This document shows positions 1 through 6,897 of a DNA stretch of 38,324 nt, piece by piece. The stretch covers positions 1-38,324 of the forward strand of contig CAJBXY010000125.1 of assembly GCA_903959665.1 (NCBI GenBank), written 5' to 3'. How positions within the stretch are numbered: position 1 is the first letter of the stretch; each line of letters begins with the position of its first letter. Position numbers and translations under genes: made by a program. Below the pieces are notes generated by a model. That model saw only the letters and a program-made list of their open reading frames with translations. It had not been told where the DNA came from and searched no databases. Origin of the DNA: an uncultured Solirubrobacterales bacterium (lineage in GTDB: Bacteria > Actinomycetota > Thermoleophilia > Solirubrobacterales > Solirubrobacteraceae).

Positions 1-17
1 GCGGAAATACGGGCCAC
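1..17 (-). CDS. Start of a truncated minus-strand gene (possibly sigma-70 family)
   Basis: Only the first six codons are visible: a GTG start at 17-15 followed by codons reading M-A-R-I-S, after which the window ends. The start is supported by a purine-rich Shine-Dalgarno (GAGAAAGGA on the minus strand, about 23-32) six bases upstream and by a possible promoter at 150-178. The product cannot be read from five residues. The gene follows rlmB, and in the Bacillus-type order the sigH sigma gene lies just beyond rlmB, so a SigH-like sigma factor is a reasonable guess from synteny only. Confidence 0.4.
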
Positions 18-149
18 GAGCAATCCTTTCTCCCCTATTTCATTAGGGAAAAGTCGGACGAGCTCAGTGGCGCACTCCTCCCCTGGCGCCAACTGCGAAC
101 GTTACAATTGTCTTATTCCTCACCCTGAGGTAGAGCCTCAAGTAAGGGA

Positions 150-178
150 GTTATTTCACAGTTATGGAACCTTGTCAA
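150..178 (-). promoter_or_regulatory. Candidate promoter between rlmB and the next gene
   Basis: On the minus strand a perfect -35 hexamer TTGACA (178-173) is followed after 17 bases by AATAAC (155-150), or after 19 by TAACTC. It would give a leader of about 125 bases before the GTG at 17. The rest of 1-234 holds a short inverted repeat (TGAGG/CCTCA near 125-140) and nothing else I can identify. Confidence 0.35.
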
Positions 179-210
179 GGCGCGATCGCGAATTACCCGC
201 CAGAGCGGGC

Positions 211-230
211 AAAAACCCAGTAATTATGGG
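211..230 (-). terminator. Weak candidate terminator after rlmB
   Basis: Four bases after the rlmB stop, the minus strand reads CCCA, a 7-base loop, TGGG and then TTTTT. The stem is only 4 bp, so this is a weak intrinsic terminator. A second small hairpin (CCCGC/GCGGG, 196-209) follows it. Confidence 0.3.
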
Positions 231-234
231 CGAT

Positions 235-930
235 TCAGGAGCGCTGCTGGAGGATGCCGTAGATCAGCGCGGAGGCCGCGGCACTGGCATTTAGCGAGTC
301 AAGCTGCCCGAGCATCGGCAGTTTTATGAGCGCATCGCAGCAACTTGAGACTCGTGGGCGCAACCCGCTCCCCTCCGACCCCAGCACCAGCACCACGCCA
401 CCGCGGTAGTCGGGAGTGAGGTAATCGGTGGCCTGGTCGCCGCTGTCGGCGCCATAACACCAAGCGCCAGCCTTCTTGGCGTCCTCGAGGAATTCGGAAA
501 GGTTGTTGACCTTGGCGATTGAGAGCCACTCAACTGCGCCAGCCGAGGCTTTACAGACGGCCGGCGTCACGTGCGCCGAGCGACGCTCGGTGATGATCAC
601 GCCGGTCGCGCCCGCGCACTCCGCTGTGCGGCAGATCGCGCCAAGGTTCTGCGGGTCCTGGACCTCGTCAAGGGCGATGATCAGCGGGTCGGGCTTAGCC
701 AGCAGCTCGGCGGCGCTGACGTAGTGGTAGCCCTCAATCCGCGCGCAAACGCCCTGGTTACCGGGGCTTTCGCAGATCTTGTCGATCTCAGCGGCGCTGA
801 CGCGCTTGATCTGGCTGGCTTTGTCAAGCCAGTCCTCGCGCGAAGCGCTGTCGGTAGCCCACAGCTCCTTGATCCGTCGCCGGTTGGCGCGCATCGCTTC
901 GTGAACCGCGTTGCGCCCATAGATGATCAC
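235..930 (-). CDS. rlmB: 23S rRNA (guanosine-2'-O-)-methyltransferase RlmB (SpoU/TrmH family)
   Basis: A SPOUT methyltransferase that in E. coli methylates the ribose of G2251 in the 23S P-loop using S-adenosylmethionine. The 231-residue protein opens with the substrate-binding domain (IIYGRNAVHEAM) and continues with the three SpoU motifs: an Asn/Arg-containing motif 1 (DPQNLGAICRTAECAG), the SAM-binding loop GSEGSGLRP, and motif 3 (LPMLGQLDSLNASAAAS) that forms the trefoil knot. Length is slightly below the usual 245-250. The start is GTG, overlapping the cysS stop by four bases (GTGA), so it is probably translated by coupling. It is the last complete member of the ispD-ispF-cysS-rlmB run. 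TrmH-like tRNA specificity cannot be excluded, but the cysS linkage favours RlmB. Confidence 0.93.
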   Translation of the reverse strand: MIIYGRNAVHEAMRANRRRIKELWATDSASREDWLDKASQIKRVSAAEIDKICESPGNQGVCARIEGYHYVSAAELLAKPDPLIIALDEVQDPQNLGAICRTAECAGATGVIITERRSAHVTPAVCKASAGAVEWLSIAKVNNLSEFLEDAKKAGAWCYGADSGDQATDYLTPDYRGGVVLVLGSEGSGLRPRVSSCCDALIKLPMLGQLDSLNASAAASALIYGILQQRS

Positions 931-2285
931 AGTGCCACGAGCTTCGCACCATCGTCGCCGTCGCGCACTTCCCAGCCGAGCGCGGCGAGCTGGTCACGCA
1001 GTAGGTCGGCCTGCTCCCAGTCTTTGGCGGCGCGGGCGGCCTCGCGCGCTGCAAGCAGCGAAAGCGCCGCAGCGTCGGGCTCAGCAGCGTTCGCGTCGGC
1101 CGTGAGCAGCGTCTCGAGGCCAAGCACGGTCAGCATCTGCACAAGGTCATCGTTACCGGCGCCGGGATTGGTGGCAGCGTCGGAGAGCCAGCCGTGGAGC
1201 GCAGCCAGCGCGCGCGGCGTGTTGAAGTCGTCGGCCAACGCGGCAAAGAACTGCTCGCGATGGGCGGCAAGCTCGGGCGGAGAGTGGCCGTCGCTGAGCT
1301 GCGCTGCGGCGGCGCGGATCCGCCGCGCGCTGGTTTGCGCCTGCTCCAAGCTCTGATCGGAGAAGAGCAGCGGCTGGCGGTAGTGGCCGGAGACGAAGAA
1401 GAGGACCAGCGCGTCGCGCCCCCAGCGCTCAAGCACCGTCGCCAAAGACTCGATGTTTCCGACGCTCTTGGCCATCTTTTCGCCATCTAGCTGAAGCATT
1501 CCGTTGTGCATCCAGATCTGAGCGAGCTCCTGCCCGCGCGCCATCCGCGTCTGCGCGGCCTCGTTCTCGTGGTGGGGGAAGACGAGGTCGTTGCCGCCGC
1601 CGTGAATGTCAAAACCGAGGCCGAGAATCTCCTCGGCCATCGCCGAGCACTCAATGTGCCAGCCAGGGCGTCCACGGCCCCAGGGCGCGTCCCATGCGGT
1701 GTCTTCGCCCGGCTTCTGTGCCTTCCAGAGCGCAAAGTCGAGCGGATCCTGCTTCAGCTTGGCTCCCTCTCCCCCTTCGCCTTGATCGAGCGCGTCAAGC
1801 GAGCGGTGCGAAAGCTCGCCATAGGCCTCGTCGGAGCGGACGCGGAAGTAGACGTCGCCTTCGACCGCGTAGGCCGCGTCACGCTCGATCAGCGCGCTGA
1901 TCAGGTCGATTATCGGGCCGATCGTTTCGGTCGCCAGCGGCTCCGAATCAGGGCGGCCGAGGCCGAGGCCGTCGGTATCGGCGATGTAGGCGGCCGCCAT
2001 CTCGCTTGCCAGCAGCGCGCTCGCCTGCGGCGGCTCGCTGGCGTTCGCTGCGTCATAGATCTTGTCGTTGACGTCGGTGATGTTGGCAACGAAGGTCACC
2101 TCGTAGCCCTCGTGGGCGAGAAAGCGCTTCAGCAGCGAGTAGACGACGAAAGGGCGTGCGTTGCCAACGTGGATCCGGCCGTAGACGGTCGGCCCGCAGG
2201 CGTAGATCGAAACTTTGCCGGGATCACGCGGCTCAAGCTGAACCAGCTCGCCGCGGCGCGTGTCGTAGATCTGGATTGGGCGCAC
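927..2285 (-). CDS. cysS: Cysteinyl-tRNA synthetase
   Basis: Class I aminoacyl-tRNA synthetase that charges tRNA-Cys in the cytoplasm. The 452-residue protein shows the zinc-ligand cysteine in IYACGPTVY near residue 30, the HIGH-type signature as HVGN near 40, the WHIECS segment and GGGNDLVFPHHENE with further zinc ligands, and the KMSKS loop as KMAKS. The C-terminal DALR-type helical domain ends in LAALGWEVRDG. The start is GTG, 21 bases after the ispF stop, and the gene overlaps rlmB by four bases. Residues GPTVYGRIHVGNARP and the KMAKS loop rule out MshC only weakly. Length and the complete C-terminal domain favour CysS over the shorter mycothiol ligase MshC. Confidence 0.95.
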   Translation of the reverse strand: MRPIQIYDTRRGELVQLEPRDPGKVSIYACGPTVYGRIHVGNARPFVVYSLLKRFLAHEGYEVTFVANITDVNDKIYDAANASEPPQASALLASEMAAAYIADTDGLGLGRPDSEPLATETIGPIIDLISALIERDAAYAVEGDVYFRVRSDEAYGELSHRSLDALDQGEGGEGAKLKQDPLDFALWKAQKPGEDTAWDAPWGRGRPGWHIECSAMAEEILGLGFDIHGGGNDLVFPHHENEAAQTRMARGQELAQIWMHNGMLQLDGEKMAKSVGNIESLATVLERWGRDALVLFFVSGHYRQPLLFSDQSLEQAQTSARRIRAAAAQLSDGHSPPELAAHREQFFAALADDFNTPRALAALHGWLSDAATNPGAGNDDLVQMLTVLGLETLLTADANAAEPDAAALSLLAAREAARAAKDWEQADLLRDQLAALGWEVRDGDDGAKLVAL

Positions 2286-2306
2286 AGCGGCAATCTACGC
2301 CAGCGG

Positions 2307-2789
2307 CTAGGAACTGCGCAGCGTCGCAACGGCAACTGCGCCGGCGCCCTCGCCGCGGCCGAAGGAGCCGATCTGCTCGGCGGTCGTCGCCTTGACGTTC
2401 ACGCGCGAGGCCTCAACGCCCAGAGCGCCGGCGATCTTCTCAACGATCTCCTCGCGGCGGGGGCCGATCTTCGGTTGCTCGATGATCACGGTCGCGTCTA
2501 CGTTGACGACCTCAAAGCCGGCGCCAACGAGCATTCCAGCGACCTTGCTGAGGAGATCGATCGAATCGGCGCCGCGCCAGCGCTCATCGCTGTCGGGGAA
2601 GTGGGCGCCGATGTCGCCGAGCGCGGCCGCGCCCAGCAGCGCGTCGATTACGGCGTGGGTTAGAACATCTGCGTCGGAGTGGCCGTCGAGGCCGACTTCG
2701 GACTCAAACTCGATGCCGCCGAGAATCAGCGGCCGGCCGGCGACGAGGCGGTGCGAGTCGACGCCGAGCCCGGTGCGCGTTTCAGACAC
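2307..2789 (-). CDS. ispF: 2-C-methyl-D-erythritol 2,4-cyclodiphosphate synthase
   Basis: Fifth step of the MEP isoprenoid pathway: cyclises CDP-ME 2-phosphate to MEcPP with release of CMP. The 160-residue length is exactly that of the family. Metal ligands are visible as Asp11 and His13 (GVDSH) and His45 in GHSDADVLTHAVIDALLGAA. The FPDSD loop and the C-terminal KATTAEQIGSFGRGEG motif that binds the cytidine diphosphate are intact. The GTG start lies inside the end of ispD (8-base overlap), which implies translational coupling. It pairs with ispD in one operon, as in many bacteria where the two are adjacent or fused. Confidence 0.96.
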   Translation of the reverse strand: MSETRTGLGVDSHRLVAGRPLILGGIEFESEVGLDGHSDADVLTHAVIDALLGAAALGDIGAHFPDSDERWRGADSIDLLSKVAGMLVGAGFEVVNVDATVIIEQPKIGPRREEIVEKIAGALGVEASRVNVKATTAEQIGSFGRGEGAGAVAVATLRSS

Positions 2790-3471
2790 CAGAAGCCTTC
2801 ACTTCAGCGGCCGCGCCAAGCAGCTGCTCGGCCAGCGCTAGGTCGGCGGCGGTCGTGACCTTGAAGTTCTCACTCTGGCAGCGCACGAGCCGCACGCGGC
2901 CACCGTCGGCCTCAACCAGCATCGCGTCGTCGCTGGCAGCAGCCAGCTCCGCTTCTGGCCGGCCGAGCGCTCGCTCCAGCGCCTCACGGCGGAATACCTG
3001 CGGCGTCTGAACCGCCCACAGCTCGGAGCGGGTTGGCGTATCGAGCACGCCGATCCCGTCGGCCGAGCGCTTGACGGTGTCCTTGACCGGGGCGGCGGCA
3101 ATGGCACCATCCCATCTGCCGTCCTGGTCGAGCGCGGCGATGCAGGCCTCGATCAGCGCCGCGCTAACGAGCGGGCGGGCTGCATCGTGGACTACGACCA
3201 CGTCGGCGCCTGGATCGGCCGCTGCGAGCGCGTTTAAGACCGACTGAGAGCGCGCAGCACCGCCGGGGACGCCGATCGTGCCCTGAGGCGCCTCAAAGCC
3301 CTCAGGGAGCGCGACGATGATCTCTCCTACCACTGAAACCTGCTGTAGCGCTTCGACGCTCCAATCGAGCATCGGCCGGCCGGCGAGCGGGACGAACGCC
3401 TTGGGCCCCCCGGACCCAAGCCGTTCGCCGCGCCCCGCAGCCACGACCAGCGCGACTGCCGTGGCCGACAT
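2782..3471 (-). CDS. ispD: 2-C-methyl-D-erythritol 4-phosphate cytidylyltransferase
   Basis: Third step of the MEP pathway: joins CTP and MEP to give CDP-ME. Starting at the ATG at 3471 the protein has 229 residues, the normal length. An upstream in-frame start near 3558 would add 29 arginine-rich residues that overlap carD, so I reject it. Visible motifs are the nucleotide-binding AAGRGERLGSGGPKAF near the N-terminus, VVHDAARPLV, PVKDTVK and the C-terminal SENFKVTTAADLALAE. It sits 13 bases behind carD and overlaps ispF by 8 bases, so carD-ispD-ispF-cysS-rlmB are likely cotranscribed. Confidence 0.95.
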   Translation of the reverse strand: MSATAVALVVAAGRGERLGSGGPKAFVPLAGRPMLDWSVEALQQVSVVGEIIVALPEGFEAPQGTIGVPGGAARSQSVLNALAAADPGADVVVVHDAARPLVSAALIEACIAALDQDGRWDGAIAAAPVKDTVKRSADGIGVLDTPTRSELWAVQTPQVFRREALERALGRPEAELAAASDDAMLVEADGGRVRLVRCQSENFKVTTAADLALAEQLLGAAAEVKASGV

Positions 3472-3484
3472 CGCAGCAGGCCGC

Positions 3485-4003
3485 TTAGGCCTTGACTCCA
3501 GCCGACTTCGCAAGCAAGCCGTCGAGGTGCTCTTCGGCCTGCTCCTCGTCCATTTCAAGCGCGTACATCAGCTCCGAGGAGAGAATCTTCTTGGCCCGCG
3601 TGTACATCTGCTTCTCACCGGTCGAGAGGCCCTTCTCGTGCTCGCGGATCGCGAGGTTGCGAACGACCTCTGTCAATTCGTAAATGTCGCCGGTCTTGAT
3701 CTTGTCGCGGTTGTGCTTAAAGCGGCGGTTCCAGTTCTTTGGCATCTCCGAGACGTCGTCCTGAATTACGGCCAGAACCTTCTTCACCGTCTTCGGATCA
3801 ATCACGCGGCGCAGCCCTGCGATCGCTGCGTTCTCCGACGGAACCATCACCGTCATGTCGTTGTGGAGGATCTTGATCGTCAGATAGACGCGCTTCTCGC
3901 CGAGCATGTTGCGCGATTCCTTCTTCAGCACCTTGCCGGCGCCGTGGTGCGGATAGACGACGTTGTCGCCGCACTCGAACTCGATGTGCTCCAGAACGGG
4001 CAT
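3485..4003 (-). CDS. carD: CarD family RNA polymerase-binding transcription regulator
   Basis: CarD binds the RNA polymerase beta subunit and stabilises the open promoter complex, mainly at rRNA and housekeeping promoters. The 172-residue protein has the TRCF-like RNAP-interaction domain at the N-terminus (FECGDNVVYPHHGAGKV) and the helical DNA-contact domain at the C-terminus (PKNWNRRFKHNRDKI, then LTEVVRNLAIREHEKGLS, and RAKKILSSELMYALEMDEEQAEEHL). The family core begins a few residues after the ATG at 4003. No in-frame ATG, GTG or TTG exists between the upstream stop and that ATG. No clear Shine-Dalgarno sits next to it. It heads the carD-ispD-ispF-cysS-rlmB run, as is usual in actinomycetes. 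Confidence 0.94.
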   Translation of the reverse strand: MPVLEHIEFECGDNVVYPHHGAGKVLKKESRNMLGEKRVYLTIKILHNDMTVMVPSENAAIAGLRRVIDPKTVKKVLAVIQDDVSEMPKNWNRRFKHNRDKIKTGDIYELTEVVRNLAIREHEKGLSTGEKQMYTRAKKILSSELMYALEMDEEQAEEHLDGLLAKSAGVKA

Positions 4004-4111
4004 CTCGAGATCGTCAATTAGCTCTTCATTTGCTTGCGTGATGATGTTCCCCCCTTGCGTTAGCGGCTAGGGAATCATTCCCAAGCCACGCTTTTCAACC
4101 GATTAGGTACT
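4004..4111 (-). promoter_or_regulatory. carD leader region with inverted repeat
   Basis: The gap between disA and carD holds a 13-base inverted repeat (GGGAA-n3-TTCCC, 4070-4082), a possible -35/-10 pair on the minus strand (TTGGGA, 16 bases, TAACGC), a G6 run (4049-4054) too far from the carD start to act as its Shine-Dalgarno, and a three-codon ATG-AAG-AGC-TAA reading frame (4029-4018) just before carD. None is strong evidence by itself, but the carD leader is clearly unlike the leaderless starts elsewhere in the window. Confidence 0.3.
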
Positions 4112-5224
4112 TCAGCTCTGCATGTAGCGATCAACGAGGTTGATCTCCTGCAAGCGGCGCAGGCCCTCACGGATCTCCTTCGCACGCATTTCGCCCACTC
4201 CCTCGATGCTCTCGAGCTGCGCATCGCTCACGGCGAGCAGCTCCTCAAGTCCACCTGTGGAGGCAACGATGTTGGCGACGACCAGCTTCGGCAGCCGCGG
4301 AATGAAACCGAGGATCCGGTAGCCGCGCGGCGATACCGGGTGGTCGATCGTGTTGACCTTGCGGTCGTAGCCAAGCAGTTCGGCGAGGCGGCCGAAGTCG
4401 AGCAGGTCCTGATGGTCGATCCGGCCAAGCTGTTCGAGCGCCTGAGCGAAGTTGTCATCGCCGTCGTCAACGAGGTAGTCGTGGACGAGAGCGGCCTTGT
4501 CGGCGGCGGTGCCGAAGAGTGTTTCCTCAAGCTGCATCTCGATCAGGCGGCCTTCGGCGCCTAGCTCAACGATGTAGCTCTCGATCTCCGCCGCCATCCG
4601 CGTCACCAGCTCCGAGCGCTGCAGAACGGTGAGGACGTCATGGAGCGTCGCGCCGCCCTCAAACTCCAGCGCCGTCAGCCGTGTTGAAACCTGGTCGAGT
4701 CGCAGGCGATACTTGTCGAGCGTCGCGAGCGCTTGATTGGCCTTAGCCAAAACGGTTGGGATGTCCTCAAGGATGTACTTCGCCCCGTCGACGTAAAGCG
4801 AGACGATCTCGCGGCGCTGCGAGATCGCGATTACGAGCGAATCGCTTTGCTTGCTCACGCGCTCAGCGGTGCGGTGGCGCGTGCCGGTCTCAAGCGAAAG
4901 GATCGTTGGATCCGGCAGTAGCTGAACGTTGGCTAGGGCGATCTTCGTCGCGTTGGCGTTGAGGATGATCGCCCCATCCATCTTTGCGACTTGGTAGAGA
5001 AATGCTGGCGAGTAATCAATGTCAAGGCGAATACCGCCGGAGAACATGAAGCTGATCTCCTCCGGGTCACCGACGACGATCAGCCCACCGGTGCGCGCAT
5101 GGACAACGTTGTCGATCCCTTCACGGAGCGCTGTTCCTGGCGCAACCATCTCCAACGCGCGCACCAGCGAAGTCTCTTGGCGCATAGCTGAATCTGCTGA
5201 ATCTCCACCCGATTGACGCGCCAT
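4112..5224 (-). CDS. disA: DNA integrity scanning diadenylate cyclase DisA
   Basis: Makes cyclic di-AMP from two ATP and scans DNA for branched structures, which inhibit its activity. The 370-residue protein has the DAC catalytic domain in the first half, with the DGA motif (KMDGAIIL) and the RHR motif (TGTRHRTAERV). A helical spine follows, and a C-terminal helix-hairpin-helix DNA-binding domain (LLAVSDAQLESIEGVGEMRAKEI shows the hairpin). It lies 36 bases after radA, the usual partner, and RadA is known to modulate DisA in Bacillus and mycobacteria. An extended -10 (TGATAGAAT) eight bases before the ATG suggests it also has its own promoter. No c-di-AMP phosphodiesterase is seen in the window. 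Confidence 0.96.
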   Translation of the reverse strand: MARQSGGDSADSAMRQETSLVRALEMVAPGTALREGIDNVVHARTGGLIVVGDPEEISFMFSGGIRLDIDYSPAFLYQVAKMDGAIILNANATKIALANVQLLPDPTILSLETGTRHRTAERVSKQSDSLVIAISQRREIVSLYVDGAKYILEDIPTVLAKANQALATLDKYRLRLDQVSTRLTALEFEGGATLHDVLTVLQRSELVTRMAAEIESYIVELGAEGRLIEMQLEETLFGTAADKAALVHDYLVDDGDDNFAQALEQLGRIDHQDLLDFGRLAELLGYDRKVNTIDHPVSPRGYRILGFIPRLPKLVVANIVASTGGLEELLAVSDAQLESIEGVGEMRAKEIREGLRRLQEINLVDRYMQS

Positions 5225-5232
5225 AAGGGCTC

Positions 5233-5241
5233 ATTCTATCA
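5233..5241 (-). promoter_or_regulatory. disA extended -10 element, near-leaderless
   Basis: The minus strand reads TGA-TAGAAT ending eight bases before the disA ATG at 5224. TAGAAT matches the -10 consensus at five of six positions and the TGn extension compensates for the lack of a good -35. No Shine-Dalgarno is present, so transcription would start at or beside the initiation codon. Confidence 0.55.
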
Positions 5242-5260
5242 GAGCCGCTGGCGATCGGGG

Positions 5261-6637
5261 CTATGCCGCGTTGCGTGCAGAGAGGCGCTCAGAGCCGATA
5301 TTTGCGAGCTTTAGAGCCTCCCGCAGGCTTCCCGCGCGCTGCGGCGTGATGACCTCTGTAAGGCCGAACTTTTCTGCCTCCTGCTCACGCCTCAGGTGGT
5401 GAGCGACCGAACGAAGCTCGCCCGTTAGCCCGATCTCGCCGAAGGCGCAGAGCGGCTTTGCGCCGGGCGCACTTAGCGCCGTGCCACTAGCCGCGCTGGC
5501 GATCGCCAGCGCGATTGCCAGATCGGCCCCAGGCTCATCGACGCGCACGCCGCCGACAACGTTGACGAAGACATCGGCGCTGCCGGTTGAGAGGCCGGCG
5601 TGGCGCGCGAGCACCGCGAGCACGAGCGCAAGACGGTTTCGATCAACTCCGCTGCAGAGCCGCCGCGGCGGAACCATCTCGCTCGGGCTGACGAGCGCCT
5701 GAACCTCGACGAGCAGTGGCCGCGAACCTTCCATCGCTGCCAGCACGACGCTGCCCGGCGCGCGCGTTGCCTCACTGACGAAGCGTTCGCTGGCGTCGAG
5801 CACCTCGACGAGGCCGCCGTCGCGCATCTCAAAGACGCCGACGTCGTTGGTCGCGCCGAAACGGTTCTTGATTGCGCGCAGCGTGCGGTAGGTGCGCTCG
5901 CGCTCGCCGTCGAACTGGAGCACGCAGTCGACGAGGTGCTCGAGCACGCGCGGCCCAGCGAGCGAGCCTTCCTTCGTTACGTGGCCGACGAGCAGGATCG
6001 CCGTGTCGGTCCGTTTGGCTACCTCGATCAGCCGTGACGCCACTTCGCGCACTTGGCCGACCGTCCCTGCCGCGCCGGAAAGATCGGCGCAGGCCAGCGT
6101 TTGAACGGAGTCGACAACACAGACATCGGGGCGCTCCGCTTCGATCACGGCGAGAACCGCGTCGAGGTCGGTTTCAGCGAGCACCGGCACGTCGAGCGCG
6201 CCGGGGGCAGCGCCGGCTTCGAGCCGCTCGGCGCGCAGCCGAATCTGCGCAGCCGACTCCTCGCCGGAGATGTAAAGCGTGCTGCGCCCAGACGCGGCGA
6301 TCAGGCCGAGCGCCATCGTGATCAAGGTCGATTTCCCGATCCCCGGCGCGCCTCCGAGCAGGACCATCGAGCCAGGCACAATGCCGCCGCCGAGCAGGCG
6401 GTCGAGTTCGGTGATTCCGGTCTTCAGCCGCGGCGTGCTGTCACTGGCGAGCTCGCGCAGCACGACAGGGCCGCCAGCGGCGCTGCGGGCGCCAACTGGG
6501 CGCTTGCCCGCTGCCCTAGTCGGCGCGCGCTCCTCGGCGAGCGTGTTCCACTCCTCACACTGCGGGCATTGGCCGTGCCACTTGGCCTCCTGGTGTGCGC
6601 AGGAGGAGCAGACAAAGACTGAAGCTGAACGGGCCAC
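5261..6637 (-). CDS. radA: DNA repair protein RadA (Sms)
   Basis: RecA-family branch-migration helicase used in recombination and repair. The 458-residue protein has a C4 zinc finger (Cys10, Cys13, Cys24, Cys27), a RecA-like ATPase core with Walker A GAPGIGKST at about 96-104, the RadA-specific KNRFG motif (KNRFGATNDVGVFEM, middle of the protein), and a C-terminal Lon-protease-like domain (VNVVGGVRVDEPGADLAIALAIA) without the Lon catalytic serine context. Start is GTG at 6637, supported by a TAATCT hexamer six bases upstream. It lies 44 bases after the CDGSH gene and 36 before disA. The clpC-radA-disA order is the classical one. Confidence 0.96.
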   Translation of the reverse strand: MARSASVFVCSSCAHQEAKWHGQCPQCEEWNTLAEERAPTRAAGKRPVGARSAAGGPVVLRELASDSTPRLKTGITELDRLLGGGIVPGSMVLLGGAPGIGKSTLITMALGLIAASGRSTLYISGEESAAQIRLRAERLEAGAAPGALDVPVLAETDLDAVLAVIEAERPDVCVVDSVQTLACADLSGAAGTVGQVREVASRLIEVAKRTDTAILLVGHVTKEGSLAGPRVLEHLVDCVLQFDGERERTYRTLRAIKNRFGATNDVGVFEMRDGGLVEVLDASERFVSEATRAPGSVVLAAMEGSRPLLVEVQALVSPSEMVPPRRLCSGVDRNRLALVLAVLARHAGLSTGSADVFVNVVGGVRVDEPGADLAIALAIASAASGTALSAPGAKPLCAFGEIGLTGELRSVAHHLRREQEAEKFGLTEVITPQRAGSLREALKLANIGSERLSARNAA

Positions 6638-6643
6638 CTCGCG

Positions 6644-6649
6644 AGATTA
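6644..6649 (-). promoter_or_regulatory. radA -10 element (leaderless)
   Basis: TAATCT on the minus strand lies exactly six bases before the GTG start at 6637, the spacing expected when transcription begins on the start codon. No Shine-Dalgarno is visible. Confidence 0.5.
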
Positions 6650-6681
6650 GGCGCCGGAGGGGACGGCTTCGCCCCCTTCAG

Positions 6682-6897
6682 TCAGTCTTGCGGCGCGCGT
6701 TCGCAGGCCGTGAATTCAGCCGCGTTGTGGGCACCGTCGCAGAACGGCTTGTCCTCGGAGAGGCCACAGCGGCAGAGCGCGACGGGCCTGCCGGCAACGT
6801 CGTAGCGATTCCCGTCGGCATCTTCGAGCACAACCGGGCCGGTCACCTTGTATGGCCCGTCGTCACGAACCTTGATCACTACCGGCTCGTCACTCAT
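6682..6897 (-). CDS. CDGSH-type [2Fe-2S] iron-sulfur protein
   Basis: A 71-residue protein with one CDGSH iron-binding motif. The pattern C-x-C-x2-S-x3-P-x-C-D-G-A-H is complete: Cys42, Cys44, Ser47, Pro51, Cys53, Asp54 and His57 (CRCGLSEDKPFCDGAH). This 3Cys-1His cluster is the redox- and pH-labile one of the mitoNEET family. The N-terminal half (GPYKVTGPVVLEDADGNRYDVAG) is the beta-rich part common to short bacterial members. There is no transmembrane segment, so it is cytosolic. Its ATG overlaps the clpC stop (ATGA), so it is translated with ClpC, and radA follows 44 bases later. The function of bacterial CDGSH proteins is unsettled. An electron-transfer, cluster-donor or redox-sensing role is inference. 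Confidence 0.93.
   Translation of the reverse strand: MSDEPVVIKVRDDGPYKVTGPVVLEDADGNRYDVAGRPVALCRCGLSEDKPFCDGAHNAAEFTACERAPQD

Noticed and set aside
181..190. CGCGATCGCG palindrome as an origin or regulator site
   Set aside because: A single short palindrome in GC-rich DNA; GCGATCGC-type words are frequent by chance and no cluster is seen.
67..294. 75-codon plus-strand frame at the window start
   Set aside because: It runs through the intergenic region and into the rlmB 3' end, has no Shine-Dalgarno or -10 signal and no recognisable domain.
2286..2306. T-box leader before cysS or lysS
   Set aside because: The gaps are about 20 bases each and the genes are inside operons.
1506..2663. Long plus-strand open frame (385 codons) opposite cysS and ispF
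   Set aside because: It is a GC-rich shadow: the opposite strand encodes two complete, motif-bearing enzymes, and the plus-strand translation has no recognisable domain.
2782..3558. Longer ispD reading frame from 3558
   Set aside because: The extra 29 residues overlap carD, are Arg/Ser-rich and precede the true family N-terminus; the ATG at 3471 gives the normal length.
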